Shown here piece after piece: positions 25,870 to 35,575 of a stretch of DNA of 63,430 bases. The translations under genes were made by a program, and so were the position numbers. Below the pieces are notes generated by a model that saw nothing but the letters and a program-made list of their open reading frames with translations, did not search any database and was not told the origin of the DNA. Source of the DNA: Clostridiales bacterium UBA3953. Its GTDB lineage: Bacteria; Bacillota; Clostridia; Oscillospirales; CAG-272. Position 1 is the first letter of the stretch, and each line of letters opens with the position of its first letter. Location of the stretch: assembly GCA_002385415.1 (NCBI GenBank), contig DGDL01000016.1, positions 1 to 63,430 on the forward strand, read 5' to 3'.

Positions 25870-27145
25870 GCAGGATGTCGCCCTCCTTTACCTCAAACGG
25901 CACACCCAGCCAAAACTCCATGAGCGGGTGAGGCGTCGAATCAATCGGATTTCCTTCGGCGTCATAGAGAAGCTCTGCAACAAATGCCCGACCGGTTTTG
26001 CCGGGCGTGAGAATTGATACAGTGTCTCCAAGCTTAAATTTGTTGCTCTGGACGAACCGGTAGAGCGTCAGACCTTTTGTTGCCGCCTCATGCTGCAACT
26101 TTTCGGGCGGCGCTATGTCCCGGCTTTGCGCCACGGCAAGATATGCTTTGTCGCGTATATAATCGAGCGTAGAGCACACATTCGCGTCCTCCTGCGGAGG
26201 CCCGAAAAAGAAACCGGTGCTGTATTCGCGGTGGGAAACCGACTCGACTTCGCCCCAAAGCCGCTCGTCGAACACATAATTTTCGGGCGAGGCGGCATAA
26301 CTGTCCAGCGCAATGCGATATGCGTTTGCCGTCACCGCGGCATAATATTCGCTTTTCATACGCCCCTCGATTTTAAGGCTGTCTATACCCGCCTCACAAA
26401 GTTCGGGGATATGGCGTATCATGCAAAGGTCACGGCTGGACAGCACAAATGTGCCGAACTCGTTTTCTTCGGCCGGTATAAACATGCCGGGTCGCTTCTG
26501 CTCCTCAAACTCGAGGTATCGAACGCGATAATTCCAGCGGCAGGGCTGGGCGCACTCGCCGCGGTTGGCGTCGCGGCCGGTCAGGTAATTTGAAAGCAGG
26601 CATCGCCCGCTGTATGCAACGCACATGGAGCCGTGGACGAACACCTCAAGCTCAAGCTCGCGCGAGCACCGGCGCCTCAATTCCTTGATTTCAGAAAGCG
26701 TCAGCTCGCGGGCTAAAATCACGCGTCTGCAGCCGAGCCGCAAATATGCCTCTGCTGCGCGTGCGTTTGTAACGCTGGCCTGTGTGGAAACGTGTATCGG
26801 TATGTCGGGCAGCATCTCACGCGCCAGCGATATAGTACCGAGGTCGGCGCATATCAGCGCGTCGACGTTTGCTCTGCCGAGCGATTCGAGGTATTTTTCG
26901 AGATGGACATATTCATCGTCGTGCGGCATGATGTTCACTGCCGCATAAACCTTTTTGCCTTTTGCATGGGCGTACCGGACAGCCTCCGCAAACTCCTGGT
27001 CGGTAAAATTGTTTGCAGCGGCACGCATTCCGAAATGTTTGCCGGCAGCATAGACAGCGTCGGCACCGTAGTTTAGTGCGAAACGCAGTTTTACCGGGCT
27101 GCCGGCAGGCGAAAGAAGTTCTGGTATTTTAACTGTTTGTTTCAT
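25862..27145 (-). CDS. trhP: U32 family protein, probable tRNA 5-hydroxyuridine synthesis protein TrhP
   Basis: 427 residues of the collagenase-like U32 family. The signature block EVFVHGSMCVAYSGRCLLS with following CAQPCRW gives the cysteines proposed to hold an iron-sulfur cluster. Family members of this length (YrrO/TrhP type) use prephenate in forming 5-hydroxyuridine at tRNA position 34. The N-terminus, PELLSPAGSPVKLRFALNYG, is typical. ATG 27145 lies inside the end of the upstream gene (17-bp overlap) without its own ribosome site, so coupled translation is expected. RNHCP gene follows with overlap. The exact paralogue (TrhP1 or TrhP2) is uncertain. Confidence 0.82.
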   Translation of the reverse strand: MKQTVKIPELLSPAGSPVKLRFALNYGADAVYAAGKHFGMRAAANNFTDQEFAEAVRYAHAKGKKVYAAVNIMPHDDEYVHLEKYLESLGRANVDALICADLGTISLAREMLPDIPIHVSTQASVTNARAAEAYLRLGCRRVILARELTLSEIKELRRRCSRELELEVFVHGSMCVAYSGRCLLSNYLTGRDANRGECAQPCRWNYRVRYLEFEEQKRPGMFIPAEENEFGTFVLSSRDLCMIRHIPELCEAGIDSLKIEGRMKSEYYAAVTANAYRIALDSYAASPENYVFDERLWGEVESVSHREYSTGFFFGPPQEDANVCSTLDYIRDKAYLAVAQSRDIAPPEKLQHEAATKGLTLYRFVQSNKFKLGDTVSILTPGKTGRAFVAELLYDAEGNPIDSTPHPLMEFWLGVPFEVKEGDILRG

Positions 27146-28118
27146 TTGGATTTGGCAGTATATCGAGCTCGTGATAAGCCTCCGTATAGGTTACCTCATA
27201 AGAGTTGGCTTTCGATTCGAGCATTTCGTTGAAAATTCGGGCCATATAAAGGTCGCGCAACTCTTCAAGATGCCTGTATATATATTCGTCTTCAAGCGGC
27301 AGGCGCTGGATAATGTGATAGCCGTACACCGATTCCACTATATCGCTTATTTCGCCGAGCTGGAGTGATTTAACAGCGTTTTCAAAAGACTGGATCATTT
27401 GGCCGTGAGTGAAATAGTATCCGTCGGTGTTGCCTTCCACGCCCTGGTCCTCGCCGTATTCTTCTTTGAGAGTCTCAAAGTCTTCGCCGGCTCTGATGCG
27501 GCTTAAAATTTGTTCGGCAAGAGCTTTGTTTTCGGCGGGGTCGTCCCCCTCGTCGTTCATGATAAGGATATGGGTTGCGCGGTAGAAGTTTTTGGGTATG
27601 TCCTCGAGCAGGGTCCGGTCGTCGGCAAGTATGATTCCCGACGCCTCGCTTGTGACATGCTCAAACAACTTTTGCCAAAGCTCGTGTGTCTGCAGCAGCT
27701 CATTGAACATGCGCTCCGACATGTGTTCGGCTTCGAGCGAAGAGTAATAATCTGCTTCGTCGGTATAGCTTTTTTTCACTTGGCTTATATATTGCGATAT
27801 GCTGTTTTTCGTCTGCGGGTCGAGCTTGACGCCATACTCTTTTGCCATATCTTCGATGGCTCGGTTGCGTTTTAATAGAAACAGCACGTCGCTATAAAGT
27901 TTGGCAACGTTATCGGTGTCGGCCCAAAAGGATTCGTCGCCGCCGTCATAATCGGCTTTGGTGTTGTAGTAGAAATAATTGAACTCGTCGAGCGGAACTT
28001 TTTCGCCGCCGATTATCATGACGGTGGGATTATCTTTTTGGTCGCCGCATCCGGCGGCTGCCGCCATGACAAACAGAGCGGCGAGCATAACAGCCGTGAT
28101 TTTAACTATTTTTTTCAT
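27129..28118 (-). CDS. PrsA/SurA-like peptidyl-prolyl isomerase lipoprotein
   Basis: 329 residues. Signal peptide ends in a clear lipobox AAAAGC, giving a lipid-anchored extracellular protein. A SurA-N-like helical region follows, then a parvulin rotamase domain: ATHILIMNDEG, EQILSRIRAGEDFETL, the GYYFTHGQMIQSFENAV stretch and SVYGYHIIQR. It should help fold exported proteins. Start at ATG 28118 with AAGGCGGA 7-8 nt upstream; an open frame reaches back to 28181 but lacks the signal. It is part of the leftward run with the Gld-like ABC genes. Confidence 0.9.
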   Translation of the reverse strand: MKKIVKITAVMLAALFVMAAAAGCGDQKDNPTVMIIGGEKVPLDEFNYFYYNTKADYDGGDESFWADTDNVAKLYSDVLFLLKRNRAIEDMAKEYGVKLDPQTKNSISQYISQVKKSYTDEADYYSSLEAEHMSERMFNELLQTHELWQKLFEHVTSEASGIILADDRTLLEDIPKNFYRATHILIMNDEGDDPAENKALAEQILSRIRAGEDFETLKEEYGEDQGVEGNTDGYYFTHGQMIQSFENAVKSLQLGEISDIVESVYGYHIIQRLPLEDEYIYRHLEELRDLYMARIFNEMLESKANSYEVTYTEAYHELDILPNPNETNS

Positions 28119-28228
28119 AATATATCCGCCTTTTCTGCGAGATGTGCAAAGCGCGGGTGAGCGGGCCTGTCTTTGGCTCACGCGGGTCCCGCGCTTTGGC
28201 TGTCATCGCGTATTGGAAGCGAAACAAC

Positions 28229-29728
28229 TCAGTCTTTGCCTTCAGAGTCGATGGGTTCGCCTTTTATGGCTCGGACAGTGTCGTTTAGCACCTTTTGGAT
28301 TTGGTCGCTGTAGGTGTAGAAAAGCCCCGAGCCGTTGATTGTATAATAGCAACGCCGCGTGGAATAGGGATAGAACTTGTACTCGATTGTCTCTCCGGCG
28401 TCGGTCACGACTGTCATGGTCATCATGCACTCGAGCTCAGAAGTGTCGGTTACAGGCGAATAATCCTCCATGTGGATGGACAAGAGAACCTTGTAAAGCT
28501 GCCTGAAGTTCTGCACATCGTCGGGGTCAAACGGCCTTCCGGTGCTCTTCGGCGTGACTATAAGGTCTTGGCCTTCGCCCTCAAGTATGAAGGTTTCGTC
28601 GATGTCTTGACCCTGGATTCTGATTTGAGCGATGTCGTTGATGTTCTTGAAGAACACGGGACGGTCGACGAATTTTATAATATCCCAATCGAGGAAAGAC
28701 ACGTCGCTGTAGCTCAGAGTCGCGACGAGGTTGAACAGCTGCGAATAGGCATACATGAGACCGTTTTCGTCGGGCTCGCTGAAATAAATGGCACTTGTAA
28801 TGTCTTTATAGGTGTAGACAATCCCATAAGCAGGGTCGTCGATATTGATTCCGTATGCCTCGAGCAGGTGGTCGGGGTCGATTGGCTCGTTTGTGCGGCC
28901 CAGCTCGACACATGCGATACCATAGAAGGCAGCCAATTTTTGCAGTATGGTATCGTAGTTTGTGGTGTTGGGCGTGTAATCGGCAGGGTAGAGCATTATA
29001 TACTGGCCGATTGCCGCCGCGTCGTTCATTTCCTCACCGGTAAGAAAGTCAATCCATACCACGACATCGCCGTCTCGATAAAGATAGAAGTCGTCGACCA
29101 TGTAATAGGTTGCGGTCGAGAGCGGATACGAAAGAATGGGCAGGATGATATCGGTAAGGTTTGCAAGCACCGTTTTGGCAATCGAGGTATCGAGCACATA
29201 AACGGCGTTTCGCCCCTTATATGCGGCGTAATAACCGCCACCGGTCGGGATTTTGTCGCCGATATGAACCGTGTGGGTGGTTCCGTCGCGCTTTGTGATT
29301 GTGTACCACGCGTAATCGTCGTTTGGACCCAGCCCGTAAGCGCTCATTTCCTCGTCGGTGAAATCATAGCCGACGCGGGTGATGGAAAGCGTGTAGCCTG
29401 TGCTGACCACAAGGCTGGAAAGCGCTTCAAGGCTGTATGGGGCGCCTTCGTAACCTTTGATATAAAACTCCTCGTCGTCGCCGCGGTACATTGTATACGA
29501 GCCGTGGGAATTGTGGACCTCTATCGACTGCATGTCGGCTTTTTCAAGGTGCTCCATCATCAGTATCCTGTTATTTGTGCCGAGCACCTCGCCTTCAAGC
29601 AGTACGGGAACCTCGTCGTCGGTTACAAGCGACGCGATAAGCGGTTTAACTACGGCGAAATAGGCAACAACACAGGCGACAAATGCTACCGCGCAGATTA
29701 TAATTGTCCTAATTTGACGCTTAATCAT
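28229..29728 (-). CDS. DUF4340 membrane-anchored protein
   Basis: 499 residues with one N-terminal membrane helix (TIIICAVAFVACVVAYFAVV) and a large extracytoplasmic part that repeats the DUF4340 pattern of short beta-rich units (SIEVHNSHGSYTMYR, TITKRDGTTHTVHIGDK, YYAAYKGRNAVYVLD). DUF4340 proteins are regularly encoded directly after GldG-like ABC components. Its ATG overlaps the gldG-like stop by four bases, so the products are made together. The function is unknown; an accessory subunit of the ABC system is the simplest reading. Confidence 0.85.
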   Translation of the reverse strand: MIKRQIRTIIICAVAFVACVVAYFAVVKPLIASLVTDDEVPVLLEGEVLGTNNRILMMEHLEKADMQSIEVHNSHGSYTMYRGDDEEFYIKGYEGAPYSLEALSSLVVSTGYTLSITRVGYDFTDEEMSAYGLGPNDDYAWYTITKRDGTTHTVHIGDKIPTGGGYYAAYKGRNAVYVLDTSIAKTVLANLTDIILPILSYPLSTATYYMVDDFYLYRDGDVVVWIDFLTGEEMNDAAAIGQYIMLYPADYTPNTTNYDTILQKLAAFYGIACVELGRTNEPIDPDHLLEAYGINIDDPAYGIVYTYKDITSAIYFSEPDENGLMYAYSQLFNLVATLSYSDVSFLDWDIIKFVDRPVFFKNINDIAQIRIQGQDIDETFILEGEGQDLIVTPKSTGRPFDPDDVQNFRQLYKVLLSIHMEDYSPVTDTSELECMMTMTVVTDAGETIEYKFYPYSTRRCYYTINGSGLFYTYSDQIQKVLNDTVRAIKGEPIDSEGKD

Positions 29729-31257
29729 AAGTGACGTCTCCTCAGGTACACGACACAGCCGGCTACAAGCACACAGGCCGGCAGGAATGCCGTCAGCAGT
29801 ATTGACCAGGTGTTGGCTTCCGCTGTCGTGAGGTCAAGCGCGGTTTGGTCAAATACCTTGAAGTCGATGTCAATCGGAACGGTCTCCTTGCCGAAGGCTT
29901 TCATGGCTGCGTAGATAATATCGCCGTTGCCATAAGCGGGGTTGCCTACATACTTGTCGTCGGTAAACGACTTTGTACCCGCGACCAGCACATAGTTGTA
30001 TATGGGGATATTGTTTACCATGCGCGTTTCTCGGCTGATTGTCATCAGGTTATAGACGCCCGCAACGCCTTCGGCATCCATCGGTGCGTCAAGTTCGGTC
30101 GCGATGGCGGTCTTATCCGACGAGGTTTGGAGCACTACCGAGGTGTCGCGCGAGTCTTTTCTGTCATAAAGCAGCCTGACAGGACGCGCGTAATTGACAA
30201 TGGCTTTGGGCGGCGTTTCAAGTGCCCACAGAGTCTTTGTCAGCGACGAGCCGAGACCCTCTCTGGTATACTCGGCAACAATTTCGGTGCCGTCCACCGA
30301 AAGTGAGTTGGCTTTGTCGCGCACGAGCATGCGGTCAAACGCTATGCCCCACTCGGCAAGAAATTCCTCAAGTTCGGGCAGCTCGCGTACCGTCGCGTCG
30401 AGGAACACCATCAGATTGCCGTAATTGTCCAGCAGTGCGTCGATTTTGGCAATCTCGTTGACCGAGTCTTTGAAGCCCAAAAAGTCGGTGCGCGGGTTGT
30501 TTATTACAACGACTTTTGCCGAGCTGTCCATGTCCTCTTTGGACAAATCTATCTGGCGAACGTCAAATCCGGCGTCCTGGAACATCTCGTATATTTTAGA
30601 GCCTTCGACCGACTCGCCGTGGCCGATTGTAAAGTATGCAATCGGCCTGTCGCCTATCATCTGCAGTATAGCCGAGGTGATTTTGAACTCGGCGTTGAGC
30701 GCGAACACTTTACCGGTATCCCTGGCGAAGGTGTAAAAAGCCTCGAGTGCAAACTTGCGGAAATCGCTGCCGTTTTCAATTATGACGTCGGTGGTTTTAA
30801 CAGTGGTTTCGGTGGTTGTCTTGTAGGGGTTTGCAAGCGCGGGGTGTTTGATTATATCTATATAATCGACGGTGATAAAATCAAACTCATGCGCATACTG
30901 CTGCGCCATGTTGTGTACAAGTTTAGTTTCGAGCGATTCTTCGAGCTTGTCCGGGTCCTGGCAGAAAATAATGCGAATATCCAGGTCCTCTTTGTGTCTG
31001 AAAGGGTCGAGCAGCATCCGCGTGGCGTCGGAGATGTTGAACATCTTTTCTTTGGTCATGTCAACAAACCAGAGATAGTTTGTCGCCAGAGCCGAGAAAA
31101 TGACGTTTATCACAACAACCAAAGCCACAAACGATATTGTAAGGGCTGTCGCGGTGGCTCCGAATTTAAATTTAGGATTTTTCCAGAAGGAGCGCTTTTT
31201 TTGCGCGCTCGGAATATATGCAGCCGACGATGCGGCGTTTTGCGGTTGATTGTTCAT
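29725..31257 (-). CDS. GldG-like ABC transporter auxiliary protein
   Basis: 510 residues. A ~35-residue cytoplasmic start, one membrane helix (ALTISFVALVVVINVIFSAL), a large extracellular region with the GldG/ABC-auxiliary pattern (YLWFVDMTKEKMFNIS, IRIIFCQDPDKLEES, AYFTIGHGES, VVINNPRTDFLG) and a C-terminal helix. In gliding Bacteroidetes GldG works with GldA and GldF; in Firmicutes the same trio is common but not linked to gliding. It sits between the permease gene and the DUF4340 gene, with an ATGA overlap to the latter. Confidence 0.85.
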   Translation of the reverse strand: MNNQPQNAASSAAYIPSAQKKRSFWKNPKFKFGATATALTISFVALVVVINVIFSALATNYLWFVDMTKEKMFNISDATRMLLDPFRHKEDLDIRIIFCQDPDKLEESLETKLVHNMAQQYAHEFDFITVDYIDIIKHPALANPYKTTTETTVKTTDVIIENGSDFRKFALEAFYTFARDTGKVFALNAEFKITSAILQMIGDRPIAYFTIGHGESVEGSKIYEMFQDAGFDVRQIDLSKEDMDSSAKVVVINNPRTDFLGFKDSVNEIAKIDALLDNYGNLMVFLDATVRELPELEEFLAEWGIAFDRMLVRDKANSLSVDGTEIVAEYTREGLGSSLTKTLWALETPPKAIVNYARPVRLLYDRKDSRDTSVVLQTSSDKTAIATELDAPMDAEGVAGVYNLMTISRETRMVNNIPIYNYVLVAGTKSFTDDKYVGNPAYGNGDIIYAAMKAFGKETVPIDIDFKVFDQTALDLTTAEANTWSILLTAFLPACVLVAGCVVYLRRRHL

Positions 31258-31302
31258 ATTTTCAGTCTCCCACTCAGTACTAGGCGTAATTTCCGATGCG
31301 GT

Positions 31303-32010
31303 TTATTCCCAACGGCGCTTTTCATAAATGCGCACCGTTAAAAACAGGAACACTCCGGTGATAGAAAAGTAATACAGTACGGCGTTGAAGTCGAATACTC
31401 CGTGGGTGAAATTCCCGAAGCGGCTGTAAACGGAGATCCAGCTCAGCACCGCGCGGATTGCATAAACGTCTATATACTGGTTGAGAAAGCTGGCAAGCAG
31501 GAAAATCAGTATCACCGCAATAGTGCCGACGGCGGCGATAATCTGGTTTTGGGTCAGCGACGAGATGAAAATCCCGACTGAAACAAATGCTGCGCCGACA
31601 AGCAGAATGGCGATTGAGTAGCCGAAAAGCTGTCCGGTGTTGGGCGTGCCGAATTTGTAAAGTGCATAGTAGTTTAGACAGGATGCAAGGTATGTGCAGG
31701 CAAACATAGTGTATGCGGCAAGGAATTTGCCGAGCACCATTCCGAACAGGCTGACCGGCGATGTGAGAAGCAGCTGCTCTGTGCGGCTGCGGCGCTCTTC
31801 GCTGAATGTTTTCATGGTCAAAAGCGGTATGACTATGGAAAACACAAACAGCATCATTGTAAAGTAGCTTGCCACGTCGCTGTCGATACCCGCCTGAAGC
31901 GTCGAAAGCGAGAAAATAAATCCGCTTACCGCCAGAAACACGCCGATAAAAACATATCCGATGGGCGATGTAAAGTATGAGCGCATCTCGCGTTTGAAAA
32001 TTGCCAGCAT
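31303..32010 (-). CDS. GldF-like ABC-2 type permease
   Basis: 235 residues with six predicted membrane helices. The start, MLAIFKREMRSYFTSPIGYV, is the usual beginning of this permease group. It is 3 bp downstream of the ATPase gene and 45 bp upstream of the gldG-like gene. It should pair with the adjacent ATPase to form the membrane core of the transporter. Substrate unknown. Confidence 0.9.
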   Translation of the reverse strand: MLAIFKREMRSYFTSPIGYVFIGVFLAVSGFIFSLSTLQAGIDSDVASYFTMMLFVFSIVIPLLTMKTFSEERRSRTEQLLLTSPVSLFGMVLGKFLAAYTMFACTYLASCLNYYALYKFGTPNTGQLFGYSIAILLVGAAFVSVGIFISSLTQNQIIAAVGTIAVILIFLLASFLNQYIDVYAIRAVLSWISVYSRFGNFTHGVFDFNAVLYYFSITGVFLFLTVRIYEKRRWE

Positions 32011-32013
32011 ATG

Positions 32014-33018
32014 TTATACACCCCCTGCTGAACTGCGTTTTCTGACGGTTTTTTTCCGGGCTTTGGTGGTCGGTTCTTTGGCGTCGACGAGCGACAGGAA
32101 CACGTCCTCCAGCCCTGCACCGACGGCTTCAAGCCCGATAATTGGATAGTTGTTTTTCGCAAGTATCGAGAAAAGCGGCTTGCGGATGTCGACGCCCGCT
32201 TCGCTTTCGATTAGATAGGTAATGCTGTCGGCGTCGTGCTGGCCAATTGCTTCGACCGACGTCACGCCCGGCTGGGCGCGCAGAAGCGAAAGCACTTCTT
32301 TCTGCGGGCCGCAAATTTTAGCATTCAATCGGCGATTGCCCTCAACCGCGGTGGCGATGTCCTCGGTACGCTTGTCGGCGACGAGTTTGCCGCGGTTTAT
32401 TATAATCACGCGGTCGCAAACTGCCTGAACCTCCGACAAAATGTGCGTGCTGAGTATTATCGTATGGTCAAGTCCCAGAGTGCGGATAAGGTTGCGTACC
32501 TCGACAATTTGGCGGGGGTCAAGACCGATGGTAGGCTCGTCGAGCACGAGTATCTTGGGATTTCCGACAAGAGCCTGCGCGATGCCGACGCGCTGACGGT
32601 AACCTTTGGACAGGTTTCCTATCAAACGCTTGTAAACGTCGGCGATGCGCACGACCTCGCATATCTCCATGATGTGCTTTTTGCGGTTGAAAGTGCACTT
32701 TTTAAGGTCATAGACAAAATTCAGGTAATCTTCCACGGTCATATCGCTGTAAAGCGGCGGTTGCTCGGGAAGATAACCTATCATTTTTTTGACCTCAAAT
32801 GCATGGTCGATAATATCCAGCCCGCCGACCTCGACAGTTCCGGAGGTGTAGGACAAATATCCCGTGAGAATATTCATCGTTGTGGATTTTCCCGCACCGT
32901 TCGGGCCGAGAAAACCGACTATCTCACCTTCGCCCACCTTGAAGCTGATGTCGTTTACGGCGTATTTGTTGCCGTAACGCTTCACCAGATGGTCGATGTT
33001 AATCATACAGGTCTGCAT
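32014..33018 (-). CDS. GldA-like ABC transporter ATP-binding protein
   Basis: 334 residues. Walker A GPNGAGKST, Q-loop region GYLPEQPPLY, signature LSKGYRQRVGIAQAL, Walker B ILVLDEPTIGLDP and switch His in STHIL are all intact. About 110 residues follow the ATPase core, as is usual for GldA/CcmA-type ATPases with a small C-terminal regulatory domain. TGGAG lies 8 nt before ATG 33018; ATG 33006 is possible. First gene of the leftward run, with a weak promoter candidate in the AT-rich 33019-33160 region. Confidence 0.92.
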   Translation of the reverse strand: MQTCMINIDHLVKRYGNKYAVNDISFKVGEGEIVGFLGPNGAGKSTTMNILTGYLSYTSGTVEVGGLDIIDHAFEVKKMIGYLPEQPPLYSDMTVEDYLNFVYDLKKCTFNRKKHIMEICEVVRIADVYKRLIGNLSKGYRQRVGIAQALVGNPKILVLDEPTIGLDPRQIVEVRNLIRTLGLDHTIILSTHILSEVQAVCDRVIIINRGKLVADKRTEDIATAVEGNRRLNAKICGPQKEVLSLLRAQPGVTSVEAIGQHDADSITYLIESEAGVDIRKPLFSILAKNNYPIIGLEAVGAGLEDVFLSLVDAKEPTTKARKKTVRKRSSAGGV

Positions 33019-33244
33019 TCGGTGACTCCAGTTTTGTATTAATTTTATAAAATCGTCAAAAATACTGTCTAAAAAAGGCTATATCGATTGGTATATTGAC
33101 GAGTATATCACGGAGTTATAAATATTTTTTGAACAGATACTGAAAAAGAGGATTTTTTAGCGCAATTTCACACAAAATTCAGATTGCCGTCACACAAGCG
33201 CTGTAAATAATCCACCGTCGTTTTCAGGCGGCGAAACCGCGTTT

Positions 33245-34147
33245 TCAGCATCCCGACGGATATGGCTGAGGCGTCGATGTCGGGCCGAGCACCTGCAGCC
33301 TGTCTGGGCAGCCCTCGCAAGGTACAAAACGGGCGCGGTCGATACACACGCGGCGGAGCTGCACACGCTTTTCGTCGCGGTGAACGTGATATATAATAAA
33401 CCACTCGCTGCCGTCGGGTGAGGGAGCAAATGAGTGGTGTCCGGTGCCGTAAAGGCCGTTGCCTGCCTTTAGTATCGGATTGCCCGGGTATTTTTTAAAC
33501 TCGCCAAGCGGAGAATCGGATATGGCATAGCCGATGGCATATTCCTGTGCCGTATAGCCGGAACCTGAATATGTAAGATAGTAAATGCCGTTGCGGTACA
33601 CCATATATGGCCCTTCGGTGACTTCGCCGTGATGCTTTTCCCAATCCTCGGTCGGATAAAGCAGGCGCTTTTCGGTCGAATAGTCGGGCGTGACTATATC
33701 GCTCTGCATGCGCATGCCGTAAATGCCGTACGGGCGGCCTTCCCGCCATGAAACATAGTAAAGGTAGACGGTGCCGTCTGTGTCCACAAACCAGTGGCCG
33801 TCTATGCTTCGCTCAAACAGCCAGTTTGGCTGCGGAATAAACGGCCCGAGCGGCGAGTCGGCGACTGCTATGCCGAGATGCTCGTCGACAGAGGCTATCA
33901 TATAGAACTTGCCGCCGTACTCCATGACCTCGGGCGCCCAATACCAGCGCGAAAGACCCCACGCCGACTCAAGACATACGCCGGCGTTTTGCCAGTCCAC
34001 AAGGTTATCTGATACGAAAACCTCGTAGTTTGTATTTCTGGGGCTGGTCGAATAAAGGTAATACTTGCCCTGCCAATACAAAACGAATGGGTCGGCATAA
34101 CCGTCGAGCACAGGGTTTACATAGGTATGACGTTCGGTTTTGTCCAT
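33245..34147 (-). CDS. Glycoside hydrolase family 43 protein
   Basis: 300 residues, five-bladed propeller family acting on arabinan, xylan or related side chains. The three acidic residues are recognisable: Asp in YADPFVLY (base), Asp in SIDGHWF (pKa modulator) and Glu in VTEGPYMVY (acid). No signal peptide, so it should work on imported oligosaccharides. AAAGGAG lies upstream of ATG 34147, rather far at ~13 nt. It follows a histidine kinase gene in the same direction and shares a neighbourhood with an acetylesterase, which points to acetylated hemicellulose such as arabinoxylan. Exact linkage is not predictable here. Confidence 0.86.
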   Translation of the reverse strand: MDKTERHTYVNPVLDGYADPFVLYWQGKYYLYSTSPRNTNYEVFVSDNLVDWQNAGVCLESAWGLSRWYWAPEVMEYGGKFYMIASVDEHLGIAVADSPLGPFIPQPNWLFERSIDGHWFVDTDGTVYLYYVSWREGRPYGIYGMRMQSDIVTPDYSTEKRLLYPTEDWEKHHGEVTEGPYMVYRNGIYYLTYSGSGYTAQEYAIGYAISDSPLGEFKKYPGNPILKAGNGLYGTGHHSFAPSPDGSEWFIIYHVHRDEKRVQLRRVCIDRARFVPCEGCPDRLQVLGPTSTPQPYPSGC

Positions 34148-34273
34148 GGCTTTCGGACATCTCCTTTACAGTAAATTGCGGCACCTGCCGGGTAGCCTGC
34201 AAGGCGCGAAACGCCCAAAATAACGTTTGGGGCGTTTGCCCGGCCGGCAGGCGTTATACGATGTAAAGATACT

Positions 34274-35569
34274 TCAGCTGCGCGACTGTGCCGGCGGCGC
34301 ATACGGCAGTGTTGTGACAAATACAATACCGTCGCCGCGCCGCTTTGCAGCAATAGTGCCGCGGTTGGTTTCGGCAATAGATTTCGCAATAGACAGCCCA
34401 AGACCATAGCCGCCCGTTTCGCGCGCTCTGGACGAGTCGGCGCGGTAAAACCGGTCAAACAGCCTGTCGAGCGGCTCGCCGGCCAGCTTGTCGATGTCGT
34501 CTGCGGTGTTGTAAATCTCAAGCACCGCCCAGCGTCCGCGTCGGAAAAGTGATGCTGAGACGTGTCCCTGGTCGCCCGCGTACTTGAATGCATTGTCAAG
34601 CAATACCGATACAAGCCGCCTTATAGCCGTCTCGTCGCCGCGGCAGCCTACTCCCGGGGCTATTGCCATGTCAAATTTCAAACCGCGAGTGATAGCGACG
34701 GCTTTATATGGCTCGGCAAGCTCGCCCACAACCTCGCTGAGCGAGAAAACCGAGGAGGGGACAGCCGAGCTTTGCTCGTCAAGCCTCGAAAGTGTCAAAA
34801 GGTCGTCGATTAGCACGCTCATGCGCTTTGTCTGGTTTTGTATGCTTGCGGTCCATTCGTTTTTGCCGCCGGTATAGCCGAGCACCTCGACGTTTGCCGC
34901 GATGATGGCAAGCGGGGTTTTAAGCTCGTGGCTTGCGTCGGTGATAAATCTGCGCTGTTTTTCGATGCTTTCGGCAACGGGTTTTACCGCGCGGCGGGAA
35001 AATACCGATATGAGCACAAATATGACCGCAAGACCGCTTATGCCGATAGCAAGCGACGCGCCGAGCACGCGACCCACCGCCGCGAGCCTTTCGCGGCAGT
35101 CGAGGAAAATTATCAGCTTTCCGTATGGCTTTTCGGTGACAAGATATTTGTATACATCTATATAGCCGGTTTTGCGCCCGCTCTCCAGTACTTTCAGGGC
35201 AAGCTTTTGTGCGCCCGACGAGGTGAGCGCGGCTATATGACCTGTGTCAAGCTGGAATATCTTGTCGGTAAAATCGACTCGCGCCAGAAAATAGCGCGTC
35301 ATAAACCGGCTTTCCTCGCTGAGCCCCGCAAGCCGCAGTATTGTTTCGTCGCTGTAGAGGCTTTCGCCGTTTTGCTGTTTGTCCTTTTTATCGGTCTCGT
35401 AAGCGGGGAATTTGCCCTCATTTTCGGAAAGCAGAGTGAGCAGCATATCAATCTGTTTGTTGGTTGAATATAGGTTTGCCAGATTGATGCCTCCGATTAT
35501 GACGAGCATAACAAAGAAAACGGACAGCGTCGCAATAAATATAAATTTTCGCTGAAGCTTCTTAATCAT
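34274..35569 (-). CDS. Two-component sensor histidine kinase
   Basis: 431 residues. Two membrane helices (FIFIATLSVFFVMLVIIGGI near the start and LAIGISGLAVIFVLISVF ~180-200) enclose an extracellular sensor of ~140 residues. There is no clear HAMP domain. The H-box ITDASHELKTPLAIIAANVE carries the phosphorylated His; the N-box RLVSVLLDNAFKYAG and G-box GGYGLGLSIAKSIAE follow, so it should be active. It begins 6 bp after the response regulator stop. The signal is unknown but probably linked to the flanking hemicellulose genes. Confidence 0.92.
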   Translation of the reverse strand: MIKKLQRKFIFIATLSVFFVMLVIIGGINLANLYSTNKQIDMLLTLLSENEGKFPAYETDKKDKQQNGESLYSDETILRLAGLSEESRFMTRYFLARVDFTDKIFQLDTGHIAALTSSGAQKLALKVLESGRKTGYIDVYKYLVTEKPYGKLIIFLDCRERLAAVGRVLGASLAIGISGLAVIFVLISVFSRRAVKPVAESIEKQRRFITDASHELKTPLAIIAANVEVLGYTGGKNEWTASIQNQTKRMSVLIDDLLTLSRLDEQSSAVPSSVFSLSEVVGELAEPYKAVAITRGLKFDMAIAPGVGCRGDETAIRRLVSVLLDNAFKYAGDQGHVSASLFRRGRWAVLEIYNTADDIDKLAGEPLDRLFDRFYRADSSRARETGGYGLGLSIAKSIAETNRGTIAAKRRGDGIVFVTTLPYAPPAQSRS

Positions 35570-35575
35570 GGGCGC

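Noticed and set aside
28295..29734. A 479-codon open frame on the plus strand opposite the DUF4340 gene
   Set aside because: It mirrors the minus-strand gene, has no family pattern and no ribosome site; codon bias of the real gene keeps the opposite frame open.
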